From: Rana temporaria | Taxonomy: Eukaryota; Chordata; Amphibia; Anura; Ranidae | Assembly: GCF_905171775.1 (NCBI RefSeq) | Contig: NC_053499.1 | Coordinates: forward strand, 79,390,315 to 79,454,314 | Length of the DNA: 64,000 nucleotides | Direction of reading: 5' to 3' | In this document: positions 44,110-54,576 of the stretch, in pieces | How the letters are laid out: every line of letters starts with the position of its first letter | Position numbering within the stretch: position 1 is the first letter of the stretch | Program-made: the position numbers and the translations under genes | Notes under the pieces: model-generated | Databases searched by the model: none | What the model was told of the DNA's origin: nothing | The model's input: the letters and a program-made list of their open reading frames with translations, nothing else

Positions 44110-45060
44110 CAACATACTCACCATACATCTAAGCAAATAGATTGGGGTGTCTACTTTCCAAAATGGGGTCATTTGGGGGGGTTTTGTGCCATCTGGAAAT
44201 TCCATGGCCTCCGAAACTGTGATAGGCAGTGAGGAGTGAAATCAAAAATTTACACCCTAAGGCCCCGTACACACAACCGAACATGTCTGCTGAAACTGGT
44301 CCGCGGACCAGTTTCAGCAGACATGTTCGGTCGTGTGTATGGCCGATCGGACAGGATTCCAGCGTACATTTGCCCGCCAGACCGTTTTCGAGCGGGCAAA
44401 TGTTTCTAAACTTGCTTAGAAACATGCCCGCTGGAATCCTGCCCGTCGGACATGTTCGGTCATCTGTACAGACTTACCGTACATGTCCGAGCGGCCGCCA
44501 TCCCTCGCATGCGTCGAATGACTTTGACGCATGCGTGGAAGCATTGAACTTCCAGGGCCGCGCACGTTGCCGTGTCATCGGCGCGGCCTCGTCACCGCGT
44601 ATCGTGTACGCGCGGATTTCTGTATGATGGTGTGTACAGCCATCATACAGAAATCTCCGGACGGGCATGTACGCTGAAAACGGTCCGGCGGACCGTTTTC
44701 ATCGTACATGTTTGCCCGTGTGTACGAGGCCTTAGAAAGCCTGAAGGCGGTGCTTGGTTTTTGGGGTCCAGTACGCGGATAGGCTCCCAAAAAGTCTCAC
44801 ACATGTGGTATCCCCATACTCAGAAGTTACAGAATGTATTATGGGGTGTAATTCCACATATGCCCATGGCATGTTTGAGCAATATATCATTTATTGACAA
44901 CTTTGTGCAAAAAAAAAAAAAATTCTCTTTCCCGCAACTTGTGTCAAAATATAAAATATTTCATGGACTCGACATGCCTCTCAGCAAATAGCTTGGGGTG
45001 TTTACTTTCCAAAATAGGGTCATTTTGGGGGGGGGTTGAATTGTCCTGGCATTTTATGCA
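44110..45060 (-). repeat. Inverted continuation of the 380-bp array, interrupted by a MITE
   Basis: GTCTACTTTCCAAAATGGGG at 44149 and TTTACTTTCCAAAATAGGGTC at 45000 are reverse complements of the array unit. With 42780-43990 they form a large imperfect palindrome. The MITE 44261-44731 is inserted in it. 45060-45640 has no gene. Confidence 0.75.
44261..44731. mobile_element. MITE with ends GGCCCCGTACACAC / GTGTGTACGAGGCC
   Basis: 471 bp, flanked by TAA (44258-44260) and TTA (44732-44734), compatible with a PIF/Harbinger TWA target. It contains an internal perfect hairpin around 44278-44330 (CTGAAACTGGTCC against GGACCAGTTTCAG). Confidence 0.75.
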
Positions 45061-45779
45061 CAACATTTAGAAGCTTATATCACACATCACCCACTCTTCT
45101 AAGCACTTGAAGACAAAGCCCTTTTTAATTTTATTTTAAACTGTTCCTTCCTTTTTTTATTTATTTTTTTATCATTTTTATTGTTATCTTAGGGCATGTA
45201 AATATCCCCCATGATAGCAATAGTTAGTGACAGGTACTCTTTTTTGAAAAAATTGGGGTCTATCAGACCCTAGATCTCTCCTCTGCCCTCAAAGCATCTG
45301 ACCACACCAAGATCGGTGTGATAAAATGTTTTCCCACTTTCCCAATGGCGCTGTTTATATCCGGGGGGGGGACATTCCCTCCCACTGCTTGTAAAAGCAG
45401 TCTAGAGGCTAATTAGCCACTAGGATTGCTTTTACATGAAACCCGACCGCTGCCTGAAAATAATGATACCAAGATGATACCTAAACCCGCAGGCATCATT
45501 CTGGTATAACCATTCAAAGTCCAGCAACATACCATACGTTGATGGTTCTTGTTGGACATGTATTGTAATCTTTTTTTGTTCATGCAGCCTGTTGGCTGAA
45601 CAAAAAAAAGAGAGATTGATCGGTGGGTATGCCCACCATTAGAATACATCCCTTCATCCACCCACTTCTAATGATGGGCATCCTCCCACAAAAAAGTGAT
45701 GCCGCTCACACAGGGTCAGACTTTTCCACTGGCAAGCCCGTGTCGGAATTTCGACCGTATGTACCCGGCATAAAAAGTT

Positions 45780-46560
45780 ATGGTGCATACACATGGTCGG
45801 ACTTTTCCACGGGCAAGCTTTCGTTGAAATTTCGACCGTATGTGCGGGGCATTAGGAGCAAAATTGCTCCTCCGCCCCCTAATGCCCCCATGCATCGGCA
45901 TATATGCTCTTTTTTTAACTGTGGTGGTGAAATCACCTCCTACAGCATTGGAGTCGCGGCTTTATGTATAGTGGGAGCAAACGCTGTTGCTGTCACGCTA
46001 AATAAATCCGCACTGCAACTGAATGGCGTACCTGCTAAGCAAATGATGGTTAACATTAAAACAAAGTAAAATTACATTTTGACAGTAAGACCTTACCATA
46101 CCATACCTGCAAAGCAAATACCCCCCAAAAAAACAGTAAAAAATAAAAAAAAAAATTAACGCAACCTGTGCCTAAAAAATATATATACCAAAGCATGGGG
46201 GCATCCTCCCGCAAAAAAAAGTTATGCCGCGTACACACGGTCAAACTCTTCCACGGGCAAGCCTCCGTTCGAATTTCGACCGTATGTACGCGGTATTAGA
46301 AGCAAAATCGCTCCTCTGCCCCTAATGCCCCCATGCTTCGGCATATATGCTCTTTTTTTTAACTGTGGTGGTGAAATAACCTCCTACAGCGTTGGAGTTG
46401 CGGCTTTATGAATCTTGGGAGCAAACGCTGTTGCTGTCAAGCAAAATAAATCAGCGCTGCAACTGAATGGCGTACCTTCTAAGCGAATGATGGTTAACAA
46501 TAAAACAAACATTACAGTATAACATACCATACCTGCAAAGCGAATACAATAAAACATAGT
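45780..46560. repeat. Tandem duplication, period about 440 bp
   Basis: The block TTTCCACGGGCAAGC...TTCGACCGTATGT...GGCATATATGCTC...GATGGTTAACA occurs at about 45805-46050 and 46243-46500. It may derive from a small MITE. No gene; 46560-46857 is AT-rich. Confidence 0.7.
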
Positions 46561-46857
46561 AAAATAGACAGAACAATAGATATAGAACAATAGTGAGTGG
46601 ACAGTAGATAGTGAACATAAGAGAGAACAATAAAGAGAGAGGAGAAAAATACAACCACAACTATTTTTGGATTTTTTATTTTATATTTTTTGTGTGAGTT
46701 TTTTTTTTTTAAATCCACTTTTTTCACTTTTATAAAAACTGTAAAAAAAAGTGTAAACTGAACGTTGCAGATTATGGTCTTTCAAAATGTGATGGCCATC
46801 ACATCTTCCGAGACCCTGTGTTAGTGTGCCTAGGACTGTGTGGTGCTGTACTATACG

Positions 46858-47563
46858 CTAAAACTCAACTAGTGTGTGGTAGTGTTTGAAACATTCACCA
46901 ATGCAGGCACCAGGTTGGTCAAGACAGGAGGGACAATAAAATTGGGTGTCACGCCTAAATCCGCGTTTGCTGCAGACACGACATCTTCTTTGGGGGGTTC
47001 TTTGGGTAGGGGTACCAGGGAGGACAAAAGAAAAATGCCTCTCATACAGCCGGCTCACTGCATTTGGGTTGGGAAGGTGGGGCACAGCACCGCCTGGAAA
47101 CAGAAGGGCTGTGACGATCTCTTCCTGGAATTTTAGGAAGGATCCAGTCCATCCTGAAGCTCTGTATAGCACATGAGCGTTCAGCAAAGCCAATTGAAAC
47201 AAATAAACAGACACTTTTTTGTACCAGCGTCTGGCCTTACGGGCAATTAGGTATGGCGCCAACAACTGGTCATTGAGGTCCACCCCTCCCATGTTAAGGT
47301 TGTACTCGTGGATACAGAGGGGTTTCTCCACAACACCAGTTGCCGTAGGAATTTGGACTGCCGTGTCTGCGTGAAGCGTGGACAGAATGAAAACATTCCG
47401 TGAATCCCTCCACTTCACTGCCAACAAATTATTACACTGTAAGCAGGCTCTCTCCCCCCGACTAAGATGGGATTCTACAAGCCGTTGGGGGAAGCCCCGG
47501 CGATTAGGTCACACGGTGAATAAAAAGTGGCACACTTGTGTAATAATTGTCCATGTACAAGTG
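46858..47563 (-). pseudogene. piggyBac transposase, C-terminal half
   Basis: Just after the LTR insertion the frame reads HLYMDNYYTSVPLF, then degenerates with stops near 47510-47430. It continues cleanly as MLAVKWRDSRNVFILST, NMGGVDLNDQ and a C-terminal cysteine cluster (CRVCSKRGFRRDTQFYCPSC), ending LVEF at 46858. The VDLNDQ region and the C-terminal zinc finger are standard in piggyBac transposases, which cut and paste at TTAA. The other half lies at 50995-52212, separated by the LTR element, and at least one stop or frameshift is present here, so it is inactive. Confidence 0.9.
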
Positions 47564-47568
47564 GTACC

Positions 47569-48353
47569 TGTAACGGAATGACCCGGGACACCCAGAGACT
47601 TTGTGAGGATGGGGGATACTCCTGTGTCAGTGTCACTGATAACTCTTGGGTCTGAGTCCACCCTGTGCCCTTTGAGCATGGGGTGGCAAGTGAATCATAA
47701 TTCATGTATTACATGAGATGGGACATTAATAATAAATCATGTTTGCAGGATGTCTTGAGAGATCACAAGTTGTTGGCTATTCAATGTGGCGACTCATTCC
47801 ATGATTAGTCCTGACTAGTGATATGCTAATTGAGTCAGGGCCTGGAAGACATTTCATTGTCCTTGTGAAAGGTGTTAATTGCATAGACTCCTAAGATATT
47901 CCATTAACCATTGTATAAGGCTGGCTCTTGAAAGGCCTTTAATTGTGTGATAACACTGTCTAAAACCTATTGATGCTCAGAGGTGTGAATAGGTGTCAAG
48001 CTGTATGCGGAGACGGAACGTCTGCCTAGGGAACTCAGTGTGTGATGGGGTTTTGTTTGTTATGCTGTTAATGAAGGCATGTGCAGTGATTAGACATGAT
48101 AATTATTGGCCGGCGCCGACCTGTCTAGAACGGTTAGTAATTAGCCTTAGTGTGTGGGTGGGGAGTTGATTGTTCTTTTAATGCCTTGTACTGTATATAA
48201 GACTGAAAGAAACCATTAAAGTTGGTCATTACATTTGGAACAAGTACAGAGCTGTGTCTCGTCTTGATTCTGGGAAAATGGGATGCCTGCTGATTTGTCT
48301 GTGTGAGCTGTCGTGGATGGGATGGAAGGTCGTAAACGGTGGTGACCGTTACA
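47569..48353 (+). repeat. 5' LTR (785 bp)
   Basis: TG...CA ends. It contains a TATA-like TGTATATAAGACTG at about 48190 and an AATAAA-like AATAATAAATCATG at 47727, consistent with U3 and R signals. It differs from the 3' LTR at scattered single bases. Confidence 0.92.
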
Positions 48354-48354
48354 G

Positions 48355-48372
48355 TGGTGGCAGCAGTGGGAT
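48355..48372 (+). promoter_or_regulatory. Primer-binding site matching a leucine tRNA 3' end
   Basis: TGGTGGCAGCAGTGGGAT begins one base after the LTR. By recall of vertebrate tRNA-Leu(AAG/TAG) 3' ends plus CCA, it would pair over 17 of 18 bases. This needs checking against a tRNA set. Confidence 0.65.
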
Positions 48373-48412
48373 AATTCCATCGCTTAAAGGACGGCTACAA
48401 GGACACAGAACA

Positions 48413-49555
48413 ATGGAGACGCTGTATGAACGGCTGAAGCTCTCTTCCCTCAAGGACTTACTGGAGAGCCAGGGCAGATCGGCCTGCAATCGTAAGAGAA
48501 GGGACATTATTACAGAGCTTGTCCAAATGGATAGAGCTGAAAGGCCCAGCATAACAGACAGGACACCTGATGAAGAGTTTTTTGACCGGGCTGTTAGACG
48601 TGGACTGGCACAGTATGGACCTAATCCTCCACCAGAGATCATAGACCGGGTTATAGCGGCTGTGGATGCCACTTGGCTAGAGCAAAGAGGTGCTGCTGCA
48701 GCAGCAGAAGTCACAGCAGCACCAACTGAAGAGAGGGGAGAGGTACAGATGCCAGTCACCATGGAAGTGGAGTTCCAGGGAGCCGGGGCAATTGGCCCCT
48801 CTCCCCAGCAACAAGCTGTGGTGGTAAAGCATTTACTCCCAGCTGAATCTCTGACGGCAGGGCAGGATGCTACTGGCTGCTTCACACAACTGCAGCTTGA
48901 GCTGACATCGGGGGATGGGACTGTGGTCTCCCCCCAAAGCGACTCAGCAGAAGAGCTGGCAACAGAGCAGAGTGCCACAAGCCTCTGCTCTCAACTAGCA
49001 GGAGAGGGAGTTCCTGTGGGAGTGGATGGGACTGTGGTCTCCACTCAAAGCAACCCAGCAGAAGAGCTGGCAACAGAGCAGAGTGCCACAAGCCTCTGCT
49101 CTCACCTAGCAGGAGATGGAGTTCCTGGACCAGTGGATGGGACTTCAGTCCCCACTGGTATACCCCAGGGATGGGGGCCAGTTGGCCCAGATCCCCAACA
49201 ACATCATGGACTGAGCCCAGTCACCCTGTCTTCTCTCCAGCGGCTGAAAGGACTCCAGGGAGAAGGGCCAGTCCAGGCCTCTCCCCAGCGGCAGGCAGGT
49301 TCTCTGAGAGAGACAGAGGTTGGCAGGGTGAGTAATGCTCTGTTTGGAGCAATTTATTTGGGGTACGGTATGGATACCAGCATCGGAGGACTGGATCTAC
49401 TGACTGACTTTGGAGTCAACCCGTTCGGGGTCTCCTCCTGTGTCAGTCTCCCACCGAAAGGGGAGAGATGTAACGGAATGACCCGGGACACCCAGAGACT
49501 TTGTGTGGATGGGGGATACTCCTGTGTCAGTGACACTGATAACTCTTGGGTCTGA
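48413..49555 (+). CDS. gag-like ORF of the LTR element, SAP-like N-terminus
   Basis: ATG at 48413, 380 codons. The start METLYERLKLSSLKDLLES followed by CNRKRRDIITELVQ resembles a SAP-type helix-turn-helix. The middle is Ala/Gln/Glu-rich. A near-identical 36-37-residue tandem duplication (EELATEQSATSLCS in each copy) lies at about 48911-49130. The C-terminus (LGYGMDTSIGGLDLLTDFG) runs through the polypurine tract into the 3' LTR. No capsid, protease or reverse transcriptase is recognised. The ORF may be what remains of an internally deleted gag. It is uninterrupted, which suggests selection or youth. Confidence 0.7.
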   Translation: METLYERLKLSSLKDLLESQGRSACNRKRRDIITELVQMDRAERPSITDRTPDEEFFDRAVRRGLAQYGPNPPPEIIDRVIAAVDATWLEQRGAAAAAEVTAAPTEERGEVQMPVTMEVEFQGAGAIGPSPQQQAVVVKHLLPAESLTAGQDATGCFTQLQLELTSGDGTVVSPQSDSAEELATEQSATSLCSQLAGEGVPVGVDGTVVSTQSNPAEELATEQSATSLCSHLAGDGVPGPVDGTSVPTGIPQGWGPVGPDPQQHHGLSPVTLSSLQRLKGLQGEGPVQASPQRQAGSLRETEVGRVSNALFGAIYLGYGMDTSIGGLDLLTDFGVNPFGVSSCVSLPPKGERCNGMTRDTQRLCVDGGYSCVSDTDNSWV

Positions 49556-50989
49556 GTCCACCCTGTGCCCTTTGGGCATGGGGTGGCAAGTGAATCATAA
49601 TTCATGTATTACATGAGATGGGACATTAATAATAAATCATGTTTGCAGGATGTCTTGAGAGATCACAAGTTGTTGGCTATTCAATGTGGTGACTCATTCT
49701 ATGACTAGCCCTGACTAGTGACATGCTAATTGAGTCAGGGCCTGGAAGACATTTCATTGTCCTTGTGAAAGGTGTTAATTGCATAGACTCCCAAGATATT
49801 CCATTAACCATTGTATAAGGCTGGCTCTTGAAAGGTCTTTAATTGTGTGATAACACTGGGGTAGATTCGGGTAGATTTGCGCAGTTTTTACGGAGGCGCA
49901 GGGCACCGTTTTTGCCCTGCGCCCCCGCAAATTATCTGCGCTACCCTTGATTCATGGAGCAGTAGCTCCGTAAAATTGCGTGGGTGCTCCGGCAAAATGC
50001 CCGGCGTAATTTAAATTATCCCGTAGGGGGCGTGGATCATTTAAATTAGGCGCGTTCCCGTGCCGAGCGTAGTGCACATGCTCCGTCTGGAAACTTTCCC
50101 GACGTGCATTGTGGTAAATGACGTCGCAAGGACGTCATTTGCTTCAAAGTGGACGTGAATGGCGTCCAGCGCCATTCACGATTCACTTACGCAAACAACG
50201 TAAATTTCAAATTTCACGACGCGGGAACGACGGGTATACGTAGCATTGGTTGCCCCTGCTAATAGCAGGAGCAGCCTTAAGCAAAAACCGGCGTATGCAA
50301 ACGACGTAAACTGCGTACGCAGGGCTCGCGTAGGGTTGTGAATCGGCGTTAGTATGCAATTTGCATACTATGCGCTGACCACAACTGCAACGCCACCTAG
50401 CGGCCTGCGTAAGAATGCAGCCTAAGATATGACGGCATAAGGAGCCTTATGCCAGTCATTTCTTAGGCTGCAGTCGGCGTATCGAGGTTCCTGAATCAGG
50501 AGCATTCGATACGCCGGGGCAAGTAAGCAATTGCGCTGCGTAACTATGGTTACGCAGGCGCAATTGCTCTTTGAATCTACCCCACTGTCTAAAACCTATT
50601 GATGCTCAGAGGTGTGAATAGGTGTCAAGCTGTATGCGGAGACGGAACGTCTGCCTAGGGAACTCAGTGTGTGATGGGGTTTTGTTTGTTATGCTGTTAA
50701 TGAAGGAATGTGCAGTGATTAGACATGATAATTATAGGCCGGCGCCAACCTGTCTAGAATGGTTAGTAATTAGCCTTAGTGTGTGGGTGGGGAGTTGATT
50801 GTTCCTTTAATGCCTTGTACTGTATATAAGACTGAAAGAAACCATTAAAGTTGGTCATTACATTTGGAACAAGTACAGAGCTGTGTCTCGTCTTGATTCT
50901 GGGAAAATGGGATGCCTGCTGATTTGTCTGTGTGTCAGATGAACTGTCGTGGATGGGATGGAAGGTCGTAAACGGTGGTGACCGTTACA
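49469..50989 (+). repeat. 3' LTR, split by a MITE
   Basis: Homologous to the 5' LTR in two parts, 49469-49858 and 50583-50989. It also carries an extra few bases near 50935 (TGTGTCAGATGAAC). The MITE arrived after the LTR element. Confidence 0.9.
49859..50582. mobile_element. Foldback MITE in the 3' LTR, ends GGGTAGATTC
   Basis: 724 bp with 10-bp perfect terminal inverted repeats (GGGTAGATTC / GAATCTACCC). CACTG at 49854-49858 and 50583-50587 is a 5-bp target duplication, confirmed by the uninterrupted LTR at 47569-48353. The interior is CpG-rich with inverted segments (GCGCAATTGC, TACGCAGG). Confidence 0.85.
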
Positions 50990-50994
50990 GTACC

Positions 50995-52212
50995 CCTTTC
51001 CGAATAAGGGTGACACCAATTGCCACACTATCCTACCAGCGCTCCCTATGTAATCTGGGCAGTTGTCCGGCTCTACGTGACTGTCTTTTCCCTCGTAAAC
51101 CATGAAGCTAGATGTATAGCCTGTTGCCCTGTCACAGAGCTTATACATCTTGACCCTGTATCTGGCACGTTTGCTGAGAAGGAATTGCTTGAAAGACAAG
51201 CGGACAGAAAACTTAATCAGGGACTCATCAATGCAGACAACTTGATTGGGATAATACAAGGCTGCAAAACGTTCGTTGAAGTGGTTTACGAGGGGCCAAA
51301 TTTTGTAGAGCCGATCAAATTCAGGGTCTTCCCGAGGACGACAGAGTTCATTGTCACTGTATGCATGAACCGCAAAATCTGCTCGTATCGTGTCCTGGCC
51401 ATGGAGGCAGAGAAAATGGGCATATAGTGAACTGGGTGCGTGGACCAATATAACCGCAGCTCACTTTTTTTAGTCATGCCCATGATGAGGGAAAGGCTCA
51501 GAAAAATCTTAAATTAAACCGTATTTGGAAACCAATTAAACCGTAATTAGTTTCCAATCTCTGGCAAGGGACAGCTGGGGATTAGCGGCAATGTATTGAG
51601 AAGCATACAAATTGCTTTGGTCCACAATAGATCTATAGAGATCTTTGGTGAAAAACAGCAAATAAAAATCCAGTGACGTAAAATTAACTGTTTTCACCTG
51701 AATTCCGGGTTGGCCAGTGAATGGGGGAAGTACGGGTGCTGCAGAAGTGGTGGGTACCCAATCAGGATTGGCGAATGCAGCAAGAAAGGCACTATGGGGA
51801 TGACGGGCCTGTCTTTGTCTTCTTCTTCTTGGTGGCAGCGGGACACTACTTGTGCTTGCCACCTCGCCAGCTTGAACTGCACTTATGGGACTCACCACGC
51901 GATACTGCAGTGCTGGATGTACGGCCAGGATGTACTAGGCCGCTGGTGCTTGCCAGTTCACCAGAAGGAATAGCTGCGCTAGTACTTCTCTGCTCTGCTT
52001 GCACGTCAGCGACAGAAGAAGATCGGGGTCTGGTACGCCTGACCTTGGCAGGGACCACAGCTCTATCGTCAGAGCTATCTGTCAGGGAGCCACTGTCGTC
52101 TACAGGATCGTATTCTGAGACAGAATCTGACAGATGCGTGACCTCCTCCTCACTATCTGTCATGCTCAGAAACAAGTAGGCCTCTTCACTACTGTACCTT
52201 CGATTTGCCATT
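50995..52212 (-). pseudogene. piggyBac transposase, N-terminal half
   Basis: ATG at 52212 (MANRRYSSEEAYLFLS) opens an acidic N-terminus (MTDSEEEVTHLSDS). Frameshifts follow near 51880 and 51300, with stops near 51536-51480. Recognisable core segments are TSLDFYLLFFT, MGMTKKSELRLYWS, EDPEFDRLYKIWPLVNHF, VCIDESLIKF (catalytic Asp region) and GRIVWQLVSPLFGKG. The frame is cut at 50994 by the LTR target duplication. The N-terminus, DDE core and the downstream C-terminal part together are collinear with a whole piggyBac transposase. Confidence 0.9.
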
Positions 52213-53216
52213 TTGGGCTCTAAATTTAGGGGTACAGTAGTAAGATTCACAGGTAGAAAAGCACCTGACCTGTCAGCGACTGAGTCAAACGCTACCAAAA
52301 AACTATTAGTGATCGCAGAGATCAGGCCTGACTCTGCGAACGCTGCAGTTATGTGTTTTTGTGTTTTGTGACAGTGATCGATCGATCGATACTGCACTTG
52401 GGTGGGCTGGGCGAAGGGGCTAAACGCAGGTGCTAGCAGGTATCTGGGCTGATCCCGCTAACAATGCATTTTTGGGAACCCTAAATTGCAGGGGACGCTA
52501 GTATAGATCTGATCAGATCAGGTATCGATCCGTTCAGATACTATACCACTAAGGGAGGCGTATGGTGCGTGCATGGGTATTAGCGCTACTGGCACTAATC
52601 TGACGCTGCCTTGGGTGACGCAGACCCTATCTGGCGCTAAAATCAAACTTTGATCACCTGCCGGGCGATCAGGGGCTTAAACCTTTATTGGGAAAAATAT
52701 GGTGGGTGCCTTGACGATATAAAAAATAAACTAGCTAAACTGCATCACCCGTGACACGTATACTGTGATCACTGGTGACAGGGGGTAATGAAGGGGTTAA
52801 ACCTTTATTGGAGGGGTTTAGGGAGTGGCAGTGAAGGAGTTCATTTTGGGGTGATCGGGGGGTTAATTGTGTGCCTACGTGACCTGGTGTCAGTGTAGTG
52901 TTGTGCAACTTACTGTTAGATGTTCTCTCCCTCTCGGTCTGGAACAAAAAGACCGACACGAGGGAGAGAGCATCACTTCCCCTGTCAATGTTTATACTTA
53001 GAGACAGGGGAAGACAACCATTGGCCAGGAGTGATCACCAGGTCCAGGCCATTGGCCTGGACCTGGTGATTGATCAGTTCTGAAGCAAATCTGATCGTCG
53101 GGAATGACGGGGAGGCGCGTGCATGCGCCCCCTCGCCGTTCACGCGCCCAACGTATAGCTACGTGCTCTCGCCCAGGAGAGCCGACCTGCCGCCGTAAAA
53201 CCGCCGTAAAACGTAT
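52213..53216 (-). other. 5' flank of the piggyBac transposase
   Basis: Non-coding. It contains GATCGATCGATCGAT at 52376-52390, repeated TTAAACCTTTATTG at 52677 and 52797, a hairpin GATCACCAGGTCCAGGCC / GGCCTGGACCTGGTGATTG at 53033-53073, and CTCTCCCTC / GAGGGAGAG at 52923-52970. No second gene is seen. Confidence 0.5.
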
Positions 53217-53221
53217 TTAAG

Positions 53222-53545
53222 GTACTTGTATAGCGCTGTCAATTTACGCAGCACTTTGCATATTCATTGTACATTCACATCAGTCCCTACTCTCAAGGAG
53301 CTTATAATCTAAGGTCCCCTCAGTCACATTCATATACTAGGGCCAATTTAAACAGAAGCCAATTAACCTACCGGCATGTCTTTGGAGTGTCGGAGGAAAC
53401 CGGAGTAGCCGGAGAAAACCCACGCAGGCACAGGGAGAACATGCAAACTCCAGGCAGGTAGTGTCTTGGTTGGGATTCAAATCAGCAACCCTTTTTACTG
53501 CTAGACGAGAGTGCTACCCACTACACCACTGTGCTGCCCATAAAG
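53222..53545 (-). mobile_element. tRNA-derived SINE, copy 2
   Basis: On the minus strand it starts GGGCAGCACAGTGGTGTAG near 53541, has a box B-like GATTTGAATCC near 53475-53485, shares the TTTGCATGTTCTCCCTGTGC body with copy 1, and ends CAAGTACC near 53222. It abuts the truncated Gypsy integrase. It is longer than copy 1 because the 3' body (AGCTCCTTGAGAGTAGGG) is retained. Confidence 0.8.
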
Positions 53546-54017
53546 ATAAAGTAAGCAGATTCCACCAATACTGTTCATCTGCAATAGAGCCTGGTTTTTG
53601 ATACCTGAAGGAATGACAGAGGATTTAGACTGAGCACAGACATGACAAGCCTTGACCGAGCGGAGATTAGGCCACCAATAGTGACGACTGATGAGTAAGA
53701 AGGACCGGAGGAATCCAGCGTGACCCGCCACCTTGCAATCATCTCCCTAATGAAGGATCTTAGCTCTTAGCTCAGTGGGGACAAAGGTCTTACCAGGAGG
53801 AATTTTTGAGTCCAGGGTGGTAGAATGGGCAACAATGCATGAAGTTGGGATGATCGGCTCAGGTTCAAGAATGTGCTCCTCGTCCAAAGTGTGAAAGGAC
53901 CTAGAGAGCACATCAGCCCGACCGTTGCAGAAACCAGGTTTGTACGTAATTGTAAAAATTAAAACGGGAAAAGAAGAGACTCCACCTGGCCTGTCTGGGA
54001 TTCAGACGTTTAGCATT
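53546..54017 (-). pseudogene. Gypsy RNase H end and integrase zinc-binding start
   Basis: The minus strand continues from RNase H through NAKRLNPRQARWSLFFSRF and EPIIPTSCIVAHS to VAGHAGFLRSFLL, SRHYWWPNLR and CHVCAQSK, the H2C2 zinc-binding domain of integrase. Stops and shifts are present (for example near 54018 and 53940). The catalytic core of integrase is missing because the SINE begins at 53545. Confidence 0.8.
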
Positions 54018-54554
54018 CTATAAGTACTGTAGATTCTTGTGATCAGTGAAGATCGTTATGGAGTGAGGGGAACCTTCTAGAAGATGATGCCACTCTTCTA
54101 GCGCCAATTTGATTGCGAGAAGTTCCCGGTCGCCGATGGCATAATTTCTCTCTGCCTGGGAATTTTTTTTGGAAAAGAACGCACATGGTTGCCGTCTCTT
54201 CTTAAAAAGTTGAAGAAGCACCGCTCCCACCCCCACTGAAGAAGTGTCAACTTCAATAAAGAATGCCTCCCCAGGATTTGGTCTCCTCAAGAGAGGTCCA
54301 GAGACAAAGGCCTGTTTCAGATCGTGAAAGGCAGAGACAGCTTTGGGGGGCCAGTCTTTGGCATTAGCACCCTTCTTGGTCAAAGCGATAATAGGCGTGG
54401 CAATGGAAGAGTAATTCCTTATGAACTGCCTATAATAATTTGTGAAGCCAAGAAAGCGCTGTGTGGCCTTGAGGCTAGCAGGAAGAGGCCAGTTGGTAAT
54501 GGCTAAGACCTTCCCAGGATCCATACGAAGACCCAAGCTTGAGACAAAGCATCC
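54018..54554 (-). pseudogene. Gypsy reverse transcriptase C-terminus and RNase H
   Basis: Open frame with NFLGCFVSSLGLRMDPGKV, QRFLGFTNYYRQFI, the RNase H start FFIEVDTSSVGVGAVL, NSQAERNYAIGDRELLAI and TDHKNLQYL, ending at a stop at 54018. It is collinear with the segment that ends at 58629 once the inserted element is removed, apart from a one-base shift at the junction. Confidence 0.88.
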
Positions 54555-54576
54555 TAGAAAATTCAATCATTTACGA

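Larger units (their letters stand above)
47569..50989 (+). mobile_element. Non-autonomous LTR retrotransposon inside the piggyBac transposase
   Basis: The 5' LTR is 47569-48353 and the 3' LTR is 49469-50989 (enlarged by a MITE), both TGTAACGGAATGACC...GACCGTTACA. The 5-bp duplication GTACC lies at 47564-47568 and 50990-50994. The primer-binding site is TGGTGGCAGCAGTGGGAT at 48355-48372. The polypurine tract GAAAGGGGAGAGA lies at 49456-49468. The internal region is only 1.1 kb with one ORF and no pol. Excision would rejoin the transposase between GKG and YHLYMDN. Confidence 0.93.
41892..53220 (-). mobile_element. piggyBac-type element, heavily nested (boundaries tentative)
   Basis: Bounded by TTAA at 41892-41895 (TTAACCACTTTACCCCCGG) and TTAA at 53217-53220. 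Between them lie a minus-strand piggyBac transposase in two pieces (46858-47563 and 50995-52212), subterminal repeat arrays (42.8-45.1 kb), MITEs and an LTR retrotransposon. The two ends do not show a clear shared inverted repeat, so the outer limits are inference; the transposase itself is secure. Confidence 0.5.

Noticed and set aside
41892..53220. Claim of exact piggyBac element boundaries
   Set aside because: TTAA is present at both sides, but no convincing shared inverted repeat was found, so the limits are listed only as tentative.
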